Source: Hasllibacter sp963833115
GTDB taxonomy: Bacteria > Pseudomonadota > Alphaproteobacteria > Rhodobacterales > Rhodobacteraceae
DNA length: 64,000 nucleotides
Assembly (NCBI GenBank): GCA_963833115.1
Contig: CAWHWS010000002.1
Coordinates: 496,001-560,000, forward strand
Reading direction: 5' to 3'
The position numbers were made by a program, and so were the translations under genes. The notes beneath the pieces are model-generated. The model saw only the letters and a program-made list of their open reading frames with translations, searched no databases and had not been told where the DNA came from. How positions within the stretch are numbered: the first letter of the stretch is position 1; each line of letters begins with the position of its first letter. Below are positions 8,703 through 17,809 of this stretch, in pieces.

Positions 8703-9555
8703 TCCCCCGCGCCGAGCGCCCCGCGCCATGGCGCTGCGCCGGGTGCTGCGCGAGCCGCTGGGCGCGTTCGGCCTGGCGCTGGTGGTCGCGGCGGTCTTCG
8801 GCGCGCTCTTCGCGGACGTGCTGGCCGCGGCCGACCCCACCCGCATCTCGCCGCGCGACCGCTTCCTGGCGCCGTCCTGGGAGCATCTGATGGGCACCGA
8901 CCACCTGGGCCGGGACCTCTTCGCCCGCGTCCTGCACGGGGCGCGGATCGCTCTGACGGTCGCTGTCGGGGCGACGGCCGTGTCCGTCGTCCTGGGCGCG
9001 GTCCTGGGGCTGATCGCGGGCTACGGGCCACGCTGGCTCGATGCGGTCCTCGTCCTCGTCTTCGACGCGGTGAAGAGCTTTCCGACGGTGATGCTGGCGC
9101 TCGCGCTCGTGACGCTGTTCGGCCCCTCTATCGAGGCCGTGGTCGTCGTCGTCATCCTCGTGAACGTGCCCGGCTACGCGCGCATCGTGCGAACGCAGAC
9201 CATGGCGCTGCGCAGCGCCGAGCACATCGATGCGGCGCGCTCGATGGGGGCTTCGACCGCCCGGATCCTGCGCGTCCACGTCCTGCCCAACGTGATCGGG
9301 CCGGTGGTGATCCTCGCCTCGATGGATATCCCAGTCGTCATCGCCATCGAGGCGGGCATGTCCTTCCTCGGCCTGGGCGTGCGCCCGCCGACGCCCTCCT
9401 GGGGCGCGATCCTGAACGACGGGTTCTCCAACATCCGCGAGACGCCCTGGATCGTCGTCGCGGGCGGGGCGCCCATCGTCGTCGCCACGCTGGGGTTCAC
9501 CTTCCTGGGCGAGACGCTGCGCGACGTTTTCGACCCGAGGCTGAAGGGCCGATGA
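8683..9555 (+). CDS. ABC transporter permease, DppC type
   Basis: 290 residues. DppC/OppC family features are the HLMGTDHLGRDLFARVLHGARIAL motif after the first helix, the coupling loop DAARSMGASTARILRVHVLPNVIGP, and GMSFLGLGVRPPTPSWGAIL. The GTG at 8683 overlaps the upstream permease by 20 bp; an ATG at 8728 (MALRRVLREP) is an alternative start that leaves the whole family domain intact. It pairs with the DppB-type permease. Confidence 0.88.
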   Translation: MSAAASDPPRRAPRAMALRRVLREPLGAFGLALVVAAVFGALFADVLAAADPTRISPRDRFLAPSWEHLMGTDHLGRDLFARVLHGARIALTVAVGATAVSVVLGAVLGLIAGYGPRWLDAVLVLVFDAVKSFPTVMLALALVTLFGPSIEAVVVVVILVNVPGYARIVRTQTMALRSAEHIDAARSMGASTARILRVHVLPNVIGPVVILASMDIPVVIAIEAGMSFLGLGVRPPTPSWGAILNDGFSNIRETPWIVVAGGAPIVVATLGFTFLGETLRDVFDPRLKGR

Positions 9556-10526
9556 GCGTGCTCAGCGTCCGGGACCTCGCGGTCGACTTCGCCACCGAGG
9601 GCGGCACGCTGCGCGCCCTGACGGGCGTGAGCTTCGACATCCCCGTGCGCGGCATCACCGGGATCGTGGGCGAATCCGGTTGCGGCAAGTCAACGCTCAT
9701 CAACGCGATCCTCGGGCTCCTGGCCGACAACGGAACCGTCACCGAGGGGTCCATCGACTTCGACGGGACCGAGCTGACGGCGCAAGGGCCCAAGGCGATG
9801 CGCGCGATCCGCGGCACGCGCATCTCCACGGTGTTCCAGGATCCGATGGGCGCGCTCAACCCCGTGCGCTCCATCGGCGCGCAGATGGTCGACGTGCAGT
9901 ATCGCAGCGGCCGCGGCGCCGCCGCCAAGCGCGTCCGCGCCCGCGAGATGCTGGAGGCGGTGCGCATCCCCGACGCGGCCGCGCGGCTGGGCCAGTTCCC
10001 GCACGAGCTGTCGGGCGGCATGAAGCAGCGCGTCGCCATCGCCATGGCGCTGATGATGGAGCCGGACCTGCTGATCGCCGACGAGCCGACCACCGCGCTC
10101 GACGCCACGCTGGAGGTCGCGACCATCGAGCTCCTGCGGGATCTCCAGCGCGAGACGGGCGTCGCCATCATGTTCGTCTCGCACCATCTGGGGGTGATCG
10201 CGGAGCTCTGCGACGCGGTGGTGGTGATGTATGCCGGCGAGGTGGTCGAGCGCGGGCCGGTGCGCGCGATCTTCCGCGATCCCCGCCACCCCTACACCGC
10301 GCGCCTGCTCGACTGCGACCCGGCGCTGGCGGGCGACGAGGACGGCCCGATGGCCACCATCCCGGGTGAGCTGCCGGATCTGCGCGCCCGGCCCGCCGGC
10401 TGCGTCTTCGCGCCCCGCTGCGCGCTGGCGCACGACCGCTGCACGCAGGCGCCGCCGCTCCATGCCGTCACCGGCGATCACCACGCCCGCTGCTGGCTGG
10501 CCGACACCCCGAGGGACCGCGGATGA
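9552..10526 (+). CDS. ABC transporter ATP-binding protein, DppD type
   Basis: 324 residues. Walker A GESGCGKST at 40-48, signature ELSGGMKQRVAIAMAL, Walker B LLIADEPTTALDATLE, and the C-terminal oligopeptide-transporter extension with the Cys-rich CVFAPRCALAHDRC segment that can hold an iron-sulfur cluster in relatives. It energises import on the cytoplasmic face with the next gene. The start overlaps the permease stop as ATGA. Confidence 0.9.
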   Translation: MSVLSVRDLAVDFATEGGTLRALTGVSFDIPVRGITGIVGESGCGKSTLINAILGLLADNGTVTEGSIDFDGTELTAQGPKAMRAIRGTRISTVFQDPMGALNPVRSIGAQMVDVQYRSGRGAAAKRVRAREMLEAVRIPDAAARLGQFPHELSGGMKQRVAIAMALMMEPDLLIADEPTTALDATLEVATIELLRDLQRETGVAIMFVSHHLGVIAELCDAVVVMYAGEVVERGPVRAIFRDPRHPYTARLLDCDPALAGDEDGPMATIPGELPDLRARPAGCVFAPRCALAHDRCTQAPPLHAVTGDHHARCWLADTPRDRG

Positions 10527-11527
10527 GCCTGCTGGAAGTCCGGGACGTCGAGGTGGCGTTCGACGTCGGCACCCTCGCCGGGCGCCTGCGCGGCCGCCCG
10601 TCGAGCATCCTGGGCGTCGCCGGCGTCTCGTTCGAGATGGGCGAGGGCGAAACCTTCGCCCTGGTGGGCGAGAGCGGGTCGGGCAAGACCACGCTAGCCC
10701 GCGCCATCGGCGCGCTCACCCCGCACACGGCCGGCCACATCGAGGTCGCCGGTCGCGACGTCTCCACCCTGCGCGGCGCGACGCTCAAGGCGCTTCGGCG
10801 CGAGGTCTCGATGATGTTCCAGGACCCGGTGGGCTCGCTCTCGCCGCGCCTCACGGTCGGCGCGCTGGTGGCCGAGCCGTTCCGCATCCACGGGGCGGAC
10901 GGGCGCGACTTGGCCGCGGAGGTGGAGCGCCTCCTGCGGCTCGTCGGGCTGCCCGCCGCCTTCGCCGCGCGCTATCCGCACCAGCTCTCCGGCGGGCAGG
11001 CCAGGCGGGTCGGCGTGGCGCGGGCCATCGCCCTCGACCCCAGGCTGGTGCTGGCGGACGAGCCCACGGCGGGCCTGGACGTGTCGGTGCAGGGCGAGGT
11101 CCTGAACCTGCTGGCCGACCTGCGCGCGCGGATGGGGCTGTCGATGCTGGTCATCACGCACAACCTGCACGTCGTGCGGCGTATCGCCGACCGGATGGCG
11201 GTCATGTACCTCGGCCGCTTCGTCGAGACCGGCCCCGCGCGCGAGGTCTTCGCAGCACCCCGCCATCCCTACACCGCAGCACTCCTGTCGGCGAACCCCG
11301 AGCCGGACCCGGACCGCGCGGCGACGCGCATCACCCTGCCCGCCGAGGTGCCCTCGCTCTTCGCGCGCCCGCCGGGGTGCGAGTTCCACACCCGCTGCCC
11401 GTGGGCGCGGGACCGCTGCCGGACGCAGATGCCTGCCATGACCGGCGAAGGCGCGCGGGCCTGGCGCTGCCACTACCCGCTCGACCCGGGCACGACGCCC
11501 CCACGGACCGCGGAGGACCGGCCATGA
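10523..11527 (+). CDS. ABC transporter ATP-binding protein, DppF type
   Basis: 334 residues. Walker A GESGSGKTT at 49-57, signature QLSGGQARRVGVARAI, Walker B LVLADEPTAGLDVSVQ, and a C-terminal Cys motif CEFHTRCPWARDRC. It is the partner ATPase to the preceding DppD-type protein. ATGA overlaps on both sides show strict translational coupling with the neighbouring ATPase and the hydrolase downstream. Confidence 0.9.
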   Translation: MSLLEVRDVEVAFDVGTLAGRLRGRPSSILGVAGVSFEMGEGETFALVGESGSGKTTLARAIGALTPHTAGHIEVAGRDVSTLRGATLKALRREVSMMFQDPVGSLSPRLTVGALVAEPFRIHGADGRDLAAEVERLLRLVGLPAAFAARYPHQLSGGQARRVGVARAIALDPRLVLADEPTAGLDVSVQGEVLNLLADLRARMGLSMLVITHNLHVVRRIADRMAVMYLGRFVETGPAREVFAAPRHPYTAALLSANPEPDPDRAATRITLPAEVPSLFARPPGCEFHTRCPWARDRCRTQMPAMTGEGARAWRCHYPLDPGTTPPRTAEDRP

Positions 11528-13527
11528 TCGCCATCGAGGACCACGAGACGATCTGGATCGAGATGCCCGACGGTGCCCGCCTCGCCGCGCGGCTATGGCT
11601 GCCCGAGGGCGCGCGCGACGCGCCTGTGCCGGCGATCCTGGAGTACATCCCCTATCGGCGCCGGGACCGGACACGGATGCGTGACGAATCAATCCATCCG
11701 GCGCTGGCCGCCGCGGGCTACGCCTGCCTGCGCGTCGATTGCCGCGGCCATGGCGACAGCGACGGCGTGATGCGCGACGAGTACGCGCAGGCAGAACTGG
11801 ACGATGGGTGCGACGTCATCGCCTGGATCGCCGCGCAGGACTGGTGCGACGGGCAGGTGGCGATGTTCGGCAAGTCCTGGGGCGCCTACAACTCGTTCCA
11901 GATCGCCGCGATGCGCCCGCCCGCGCTTCGGGCGATCGCGCCCGTCATGGGCTGCGACGACCGCTGGCGCGAGGACATCCACTTCTACGGCGGGCGGCTC
12001 GCGGGGGACAACTTCTGGTGGGGCTCGGTCATGCAGGAGCTCAACGCCCTGCCGCCCGACCCCGAGATCGTGGGCGCCGAGTGGCGGCGTATGTGGAAGG
12101 AGCGGCTGGAGGCGATGGAGTTCTGGCCCGCGATGTGGGCCGAGCACCAGACGCACGACCACTGGCGCCACGGCTCGATCTGCGAGGATTACGACGCGAT
12201 CCAGGTGCCGATCTACTTCTTCGGCGGCTGGGCGGATCTCTTCCGCGACACGCCCTTCCGCATCGCCGAGAACATGCCGGACCGTGTGAAGCTGCTGATG
12301 GGCCCCTGGGCGCATCTCTATCCGCACCAGGCGATCCCCGGCCCGACGGTGGACTTCGTGGGCGAGCTGACGGGCTTCCTCGACCACCATCTGAAGGGCC
12401 GGCCCATGCCCGAGGAGCCGCCGTTGCGGTTCTTCATCCTGGACGGCCATCCGCCCCATGGCCACTACGAGGACCGCGCGGGGCGGTGGGTCGAGGAGGC
12501 GACGTGGCCCTCCCCAAACGTGGCGGATCGCCAACTGTGGCTCAACGCGGGCACGCTGGGGGACGATGCGGCGGAGGGCGAGGCGATGCACGTCCGCTCG
12601 CCGCAATCCTACGGGATGGCCGGCGGGGACATGTGCGGCTTCGGCACGCCCGGCGACCTGCCGCGCGACGGGCGCATGGACGCGGGCGGCGCGCTGCTGT
12701 TCCACTCTGCACCGATGGTGGAGGCGACCGACGTCCTGGGTCAGCCCGTGCTCATGCTGGAAGCGCAGGCCGATGCGCCCGAGGGCCTGGTCGCCGCGCT
12801 CCTCTACGACGAGGCGCCGGGCGGGGCGCAGACCCTGATCTCGCGCGGCTACGCCAACCTCAGCCATCTGGAGAGCGACACCGACCCGCGCACCGTCACG
12901 CCGGGCGAGCCCCTGTCGATCACGGTGCCGCTTCACGGCTGCGCCTACCGCGTCCCCGCGGGGCACCGCCTCTGCCTGCACGTGGCGACCGCCTACTGGC
13001 CGGTCCTCTGGCCCGGCCCCGAGCCCCTCGGCCTGACCATCGCGCCCGGCCGCTCGCGGCTGGCGGTCCCGGTCCGGGCGGGGACGCCCGACGCGCCCAC
13101 GCCGCGCGACCTGACGCCACCCCCGGAGGCGCACCCGCCGCGCACCACGCAGGTGAGCCCCGGCGCGATGGCCCGCACCATCGCCACGGACCTGAAGACG
13201 GGGGTCGTCCATCACCGCGTCTTCTTCGACGGGGGCGTCTTCGGTCCCGTGGGGTCGTCGCGTCTGGACGACACGGGGACGGTCCTGTCCTCGGTCTCCG
13301 AGCGGCTCCATTCGATCCATCCGGACGATCCTCTCTCGGCCCGCGCGAGCCTGTCGCAGCGCGCCGGCTTCGAGCGCGGCGACTGGCGCGCCACCATCGA
13401 GTGCGATGCCGAGATGACCTGTACGGCCGAGGCGTTCCGGTTCATCGCCTCCGTCACCTGCCGCGACGGGGACGAGGTGTTCCACCATGTCGATTGGGAC
13501 CGTACCGTGCCTCGGAACGGACAGTGA
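11524..13527 (+). CDS. CocE/NonD family hydrolase
   Basis: 667 residues, the size of CocE/NonD hydrolases (X-Pro dipeptidyl-peptidase / cocaine-esterase fold). The alpha/beta-hydrolase part has the oxyanion segment EYIPYRRRD, RVDCRGHGDSDG and the nucleophile elbow FGKSWGAYNSFQ. A jelly-roll C-terminal domain follows from about residue 330. No signal peptide is visible, so it acts in the cytoplasm on a solute imported by the upstream ABC system, probably cleaving an ester or acyl-amide. ATGA-coupled to the ATPase gene. The C-terminal quarter shows extra beta-rich sequence shared with the larger NonD members. Confidence 0.88.
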   Translation: MIAIEDHETIWIEMPDGARLAARLWLPEGARDAPVPAILEYIPYRRRDRTRMRDESIHPALAAAGYACLRVDCRGHGDSDGVMRDEYAQAELDDGCDVIAWIAAQDWCDGQVAMFGKSWGAYNSFQIAAMRPPALRAIAPVMGCDDRWREDIHFYGGRLAGDNFWWGSVMQELNALPPDPEIVGAEWRRMWKERLEAMEFWPAMWAEHQTHDHWRHGSICEDYDAIQVPIYFFGGWADLFRDTPFRIAENMPDRVKLLMGPWAHLYPHQAIPGPTVDFVGELTGFLDHHLKGRPMPEEPPLRFFILDGHPPHGHYEDRAGRWVEEATWPSPNVADRQLWLNAGTLGDDAAEGEAMHVRSPQSYGMAGGDMCGFGTPGDLPRDGRMDAGGALLFHSAPMVEATDVLGQPVLMLEAQADAPEGLVAALLYDEAPGGAQTLISRGYANLSHLESDTDPRTVTPGEPLSITVPLHGCAYRVPAGHRLCLHVATAYWPVLWPGPEPLGLTIAPGRSRLAVPVRAGTPDAPTPRDLTPPPEAHPPRTTQVSPGAMARTIATDLKTGVVHHRVFFDGGVFGPVGSSRLDDTGTVLSSVSERLHSIHPDDPLSARASLSQRAGFERGDWRATIECDAEMTCTAEAFRFIASVTCRDGDEVFHHVDWDRTVPRNGQ

Positions 13528-13537
13528 GGCCGCGCGC

Positions 13538-14905
13538 ATGACACCGCTGGAGCATCTCGACGCCAACTTCGACGCCCATGTCGCCGAGCTGATCGAGCTG
13601 GTCGCGATCCCGTCCGTCTCCGCCGATCCCACCCATGCGGACGACGTCATCCGTGCCGCCGAATGGGTGGCCGCTCGCCTGCGCCGGGCGGGAATGGAGC
13701 ATGTGGAACTCCTGCCGACGGAAGGGCACCCTTGCGTGATCGGCGACTGGCTCCATGCCGGGCCGGACAAGCCGACGGTGCTGGTCTACGGCCATTTCGA
13801 CGTGCAGCCGGCCGAGCCGCTAAACCTGTGGACGTCGCCGCCCTTCGCCCCCGAGATCCGGGGCGGCCGCCTCTACGGCCGGGGCGCCTCGGACGACAAG
13901 GGCGGGATGATGTGCTCGATCCTCGGGATCGAGGCGTGGCTCGCCGCGACGGGGCGGCTGCCGGTCAACGTCAAGGTGCTCTACGAGGGGCAGGAGGAGA
14001 TCGGCTCGCCCGACCTGCCCCCTGCCATCGAGGCCGCGCGCGAGCGGCTGTCGGCGGACATGATCTTCTCGGCCGACGGCCTGCAATGGTCGCCCGATCG
14101 GCCGCAGATCGTCGAGGGACTCAAGGGCATGGTCTGCATGGAGGTGATCGTGCGCGGCCCGCGCGCCGATCAGCACTCCGGCCTGCACGGCGGCGGCATC
14201 GCGAACCCGGCGCTGGCGCTGGCGCAACTGCTGGCGACCATGAAGGACGCGGCCGGCACCGTCACGGTCGCGAGGTTCCACGACGACGTCCTGCCCCTGA
14301 CCGACGACGAGCGCGCCGCCATCGCCCGCGTCCCCTATGACGAAGCGGCGTATCTGGCCGAGACCGGCGCGCCCGCCGCCGTGGGCGAGCCGGGATACAC
14401 CACCTACGAGCGCCTGTGGGCGCGGCCGACGCTGGACGTCAACGGCCTGACCTCGGGCCACCAGGGCGCGGGCACCAAGACCGTGCTGCCGGCCGAGGCC
14501 CGCGCCAAGATAACGTGCCGCCTCGTCGCGGACCAGTCGCCCGAGCGCGTGTTCGACGCCATCGCGGCCCATGTCGCGGCCCACGCGCCCGAGGGCGTGA
14601 CGGCCGAGCTGGTCCGCACCCCCGGGCGGGCCGATCCGTTCCTCGTGCCCGCGGGCCACAACGCGAGCGCCGTGGCGGCCGAGGTGCTGCGCGACCTCTA
14701 CGGCGTCGAGCCCTACCGCACGCGCCTGGGCGGCTCGATCCCGGTCATGACGACCCTGCGCGACGTGCTCGGGGTCCATGCGACCATGTTCGGGTTCAGC
14801 CATGGCGACGAGAACCTGCACGCCCCCGACGAGTTCTTCCGCCTGGATGTCTACCGGCGCGGGCAGGAGGCCTACGTGCGCCTGCTCGAACGCCTGGGCG
14901 GGTGA
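13538..14905 (+). CDS. M20 family metallopeptidase (dipeptidase type)
   Basis: 455 residues. The M20 di-zinc ligands are visible: YGHFDVQPAEP (His86), GRGASDDKGG (Asp119/120), LYEGQEEIGS (Glu153/154), and the late SHGDENLH histidine. The insertion of a dimerisation domain (DQHSGLHGGGIANP) and MTTLRDVLG near the C-terminus match cytosolic non-specific dipeptidases. It removes an amino acid from a peptide or N-acyl amino acid. It starts 10 bp after the CocE-type gene, making it the last gene of the import operon. Together the two hydrolases suggest that the imported solute is a conjugated amino acid or small peptide. Confidence 0.9.
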   Translation: MTPLEHLDANFDAHVAELIELVAIPSVSADPTHADDVIRAAEWVAARLRRAGMEHVELLPTEGHPCVIGDWLHAGPDKPTVLVYGHFDVQPAEPLNLWTSPPFAPEIRGGRLYGRGASDDKGGMMCSILGIEAWLAATGRLPVNVKVLYEGQEEIGSPDLPPAIEAARERLSADMIFSADGLQWSPDRPQIVEGLKGMVCMEVIVRGPRADQHSGLHGGGIANPALALAQLLATMKDAAGTVTVARFHDDVLPLTDDERAAIARVPYDEAAYLAETGAPAAVGEPGYTTYERLWARPTLDVNGLTSGHQGAGTKTVLPAEARAKITCRLVADQSPERVFDAIAAHVAAHAPEGVTAELVRTPGRADPFLVPAGHNASAVAAEVLRDLYGVEPYRTRLGGSIPVMTTLRDVLGVHATMFGFSHGDENLHAPDEFFRLDVYRRGQEAYVRLLERLGG

Positions 14906-15045
14906 GGCGCGGGGGCCGGACCGCCCGTCCCGACGACTGCCGACGCGTCGCCGCACCGCCCCTCGGCGCCATGGCCACCCCTGTCCATTGACGCCGCGGC
15001 CGGTGTCTCCCACGGTGGTGGCACCGCATCACCGGGGGATCTGGA

Positions 15046-16041
15046 ATGACCGCGACAGCCTTCACCACCGCCGCCATCGTCGCGCTCCTCGCCGCGGGCG
15101 GCGCGCAGGCGCAGAGCACGCTCAAGCTGGCCACCGACTCCGGCGCCGCGGGCAGCCCCTCTGGCGACGCGATGGACCGCTGGGCCGCGCTGATCGAGGA
15201 GGGGACGGGCGGCTCGGTCGAGGTCGACGTCTTCTACCAGAACGAGCTCGGCGGGCAGCAGGAGATCTTCGACCTCTTCATCGCCGGCGACGTGGACCTG
15301 ATGCTCAACTGGCCGACCACGGCCTACAGCGACAAGCTCAGCGTCCTCTTCGCGCCCTACATGGTCACCTCCTGGGAGGAGGCGCTGCCGGCCTATTCCC
15401 CGGGCGGCTGGCTCTACTCGATGCTGGGCGACATCTACGACGACATGGGCCTGACCTTCCTCGGCGTCTGGCCGGAGGGGTTCAACGGCATCGCCTCTAA
15501 AGGCGGCTACGCGATGACGGTCGAGGAGGCGGGCGACATGAAGATCCGCGTGCCGCCCATGTTCCCGATGGCCGAGGCGGTGCAGGCGCTCGGCTACCAG
15601 ACCGCGACCATCGACTGGAGCGAGACCTTCACCGCGATCCAGACCGGCGTGGTCGACGGCGACGGGGCCAACATCATCTACTGGGACTACGAGTATTTCC
15701 GCGACACGCTCGACTACTACAACCGCACCAAGCAGAACTTCGTCACCGGCATCCTGAGCGCCAATGCGGGCTCGATGGAGGGCCTGACGGACGAGGAGCG
15801 CCAGGTCGTGGCCGACACCGCGGTGATCGTGATGGAGGAGGCGTTCCAGAACGCCCGCGCGCTGGACCAGTCCTATGTCGAGCTCGCGATCGAGGCGGGC
15901 ATGGAATATGTCGAGCCGGACGACGCGCAGCTCGCCGCGCTCGCCACCGCGGTGCGGGCCGAGGTCTGGCCGCTCCTCGAGGAGCGCGTCGGCCCGGAGA
16001 TCATGGACACCATCCGTGCCAACGCCACCAAGCTCGACTGA
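15046..16041 (+). CDS. TRAP transporter solute receptor, DctP family
   Basis: 331 residues with a Sec signal peptide (MTATAFTTAAIVALLAAGGAQAQ) and the DctP/TRAP receptor pattern FYQNELGGQQEIFDLFIAGDVDLM. The conserved arginine region KIRVPP normally grips the carboxylate of the ligand. It is a periplasmic receptor for the DctQ and DctM membrane subunits encoded directly downstream. The 140-bp gap before it should hold the promoter; a TTGACG near 14988 is a weak -35 candidate. The ligand is probably a carboxylate, perhaps an N-acyl compound given the M20 hydrolase at the end of this operon. Confidence 0.88.
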   Translation: MTATAFTTAAIVALLAAGGAQAQSTLKLATDSGAAGSPSGDAMDRWAALIEEGTGGSVEVDVFYQNELGGQQEIFDLFIAGDVDLMLNWPTTAYSDKLSVLFAPYMVTSWEEALPAYSPGGWLYSMLGDIYDDMGLTFLGVWPEGFNGIASKGGYAMTVEEAGDMKIRVPPMFPMAEAVQALGYQTATIDWSETFTAIQTGVVDGDGANIIYWDYEYFRDTLDYYNRTKQNFVTGILSANAGSMEGLTDEERQVVADTAVIVMEEAFQNARALDQSYVELAIEAGMEYVEPDDAQLAALATAVRAEVWPLLEERVGPEIMDTIRANATKLD

Positions 16042-16069
16042 GCGGCCGGGCCCCGCGTCGCGCATCACG

Positions 16070-16525
16070 GTGGCGGGGCTCGACGTCCTCGCGCTCGCCG
16101 CCTCGGCGGCGGTCGCGGGGCTGATGCTGTTCCTGGTGGTCGCGCGCTACGTGCTCGGCCTCTCCATCGTGGGGCTGCACGAGCTGATCATGGGGTCCGC
16201 GATGGTGCTCTACATGACCGGCGCGCTGATCGCCTCGCGCAGGGGCGAGCACCTCACCGTCGACTGGCTCGGCGAGCGGCTGGCGGAGGGCCGCGGCCGG
16301 CAGGCGCACCGCCTGTTCGTGGGGCTCGTCACGGCCGTCGTCGCGTCGGCGTTCTGCGTCTGGTCCGTCCGCATGATCGCCTGGGGGCTGGAGCGACCCC
16401 AGCTCACGCCGGCCTGGCGCATCCCGGTCTGGGCGCTCCAACTGCCCATCGTCGTGGCCGCGGTGGGAAGCCTGCTCTACGCGCTGCGCGACGTCGGCCG
16501 CGCCCTGCGCGCGCTGCGCCGCTGA
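16070..16525 (+). CDS. TRAP transporter small permease, DctQ family
   Basis: About 151 residues with four membrane helices and the family core RYVLGLSIVGLHELIMGSAMVLYMTGALIASRRGEHLTVDWL. No ATG is available after the receptor stop, so GTG 16070 is the most plausible start, giving a normal DctQ length. The stop overlaps the ATG of dctM (TGATG), so the two membrane subunits are made together. Confidence 0.85.
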   Translation: MAGLDVLALAASAAVAGLMLFLVVARYVLGLSIVGLHELIMGSAMVLYMTGALIASRRGEHLTVDWLGERLAEGRGRQAHRLFVGLVTAVVASAFCVWSVRMIAWGLERPQLTPAWRIPVWALQLPIVVAAVGSLLYALRDVGRALRALRR

Positions 16526-17808
16526 TGGAGGCGCTGCCGGCGGTCCTCCTCCTGGTGGTGCTGATGGGCGCGGGGGTGCCGGTGGCGTGGTCTTTCGGCG
16601 CGGTGCTGCTCTACCTCAGCGTGGTCTACGACGCGAACCTCGACACGCTGATGCTCCAGGGCTACCGCTCGCTCGATTCCGTCATCCTCGTGGCGCTGCC
16701 GCTCTTCGTGCTCACGGGCTACCTGATGCAGTCGGGCGGCATCGCGGGGCGGATCGTCGCCTTCGTCGAGCGCCTGGCGACGGGACGCGGCGGCATGGGC
16801 AGCGCGATGGTGCTGTCCTCGGCCGTGTTCGGCGCGATCTCGGGCACGGCGACGGCGGCGATCGCCTCGATCGGCACGATCATGTCCGATCCCCTGGCGC
16901 GGCGCGGCTACCCGCGCGGGCGCATCGCGGCGCTGCTGGGCATCTCCTCGCTGCTGGGCATCCTGATCCCGCCCTCGATCACGATGATCCTCTTCGCCGT
17001 GGTCACGCGCCAGTCGGTCGCCGCCTGCTTCGCGGCGACCATCGGCCCTGCGCTGATCCTGATCGCGGGCCTCATCGCCTACAACCGGTTCCTGGTGGGG
17101 CGCGCCTTCGACGAGGTGCCGGTGGAAGAGGGCGGCCGCCCGCCCTTCTCGCGCGTCACGCTCGCCGCGCTGCCGGCGCTGTCGCTGCCCGTCATCATCC
17201 TGGGCGGCATCTACGGCGGCGTCTTCACCCCGACCGAGGCCGCGGGCGTCGCGGTGGCCGCGAGCCTGGTCGTCGGCGGGCTGATCTACCGCGAGTTCAC
17301 CTGGAGCTCCCTGCGCCGCAGCGTGATCGACGCGGCCGAGACGACCGGGACGATCATCCTGATCCTGCTGTTCTCGTTCATGATCTCCCGCATCCTCGCC
17401 GCCGAGCGCATCCCCCAGGACCTGACCGAGGCGGTCCAGGCCCTGGTCCAGTCCCCCCTCGGGGCGCTGATGCTGGTCAACGCGGTGCTGATCGTCGCCG
17501 GGGCGCTGATGGACGACGTGTCGGTCACGGTCGTGGTCGCGCCGCTGTTCCTGCCGGTGGTGGTCGCGTCCGGGGTCGATCCGGTGCACTTCGCGGCCAT
17601 CGTCGCCTGCTCGGTGGTGATCGGCGCCAACAGCCCGCCGGTGGCGCCGGTGCTGTTCATGTCCTGTCGCATCTGCCGCGCGCCGATCCTGGACGCGGTG
17701 GGGCCGGCGCTCGGCCTGATCGCGTTCGTGGCGCTGCCGGTGATGCTCGCGACCACGTTCTGGCCGCCCCTGTCCCTGTCCATCCCACGCTGGCTGGGAC
17801 TTCTGTAG
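16525..17808 (+). CDS. TRAP transporter large permease, DctM family
   Basis: 427 residues and about twelve hydrophobic segments. The DctM core is obvious in GSAMVLSSAVFGAISGTATAAIASIGTIMSDPLARRGYPRGRIAALLGISSLLGILIPPSI, and FTPTEAAGVAVAASLVVG in the second half. It is the sodium-coupled channel subunit of the transporter encoded with the two genes before it. The last codons are followed after one base by the start of the M20 hydrolase. Confidence 0.92.
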   Translation: MEALPAVLLLVVLMGAGVPVAWSFGAVLLYLSVVYDANLDTLMLQGYRSLDSVILVALPLFVLTGYLMQSGGIAGRIVAFVERLATGRGGMGSAMVLSSAVFGAISGTATAAIASIGTIMSDPLARRGYPRGRIAALLGISSLLGILIPPSITMILFAVVTRQSVAACFAATIGPALILIAGLIAYNRFLVGRAFDEVPVEEGGRPPFSRVTLAALPALSLPVIILGGIYGGVFTPTEAAGVAVAASLVVGGLIYREFTWSSLRRSVIDAAETTGTIILILLFSFMISRILAAERIPQDLTEAVQALVQSPLGALMLVNAVLIVAGALMDDVSVTVVVAPLFLPVVVASGVDPVHFAAIVACSVVIGANSPPVAPVLFMSCRICRAPILDAVGPALGLIAFVALPVMLATTFWPPLSLSIPRWLGLL

Positions 17809-17809
17809 G

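Noticed and set aside
10231..11523. Upstream extension of the CocE/NonD gene in the same frame
   Set aside because: It overlaps the DppD- and DppF-type genes in another frame; ATG 11524 forms a standard ATGA junction and opens the hydrolase domain.
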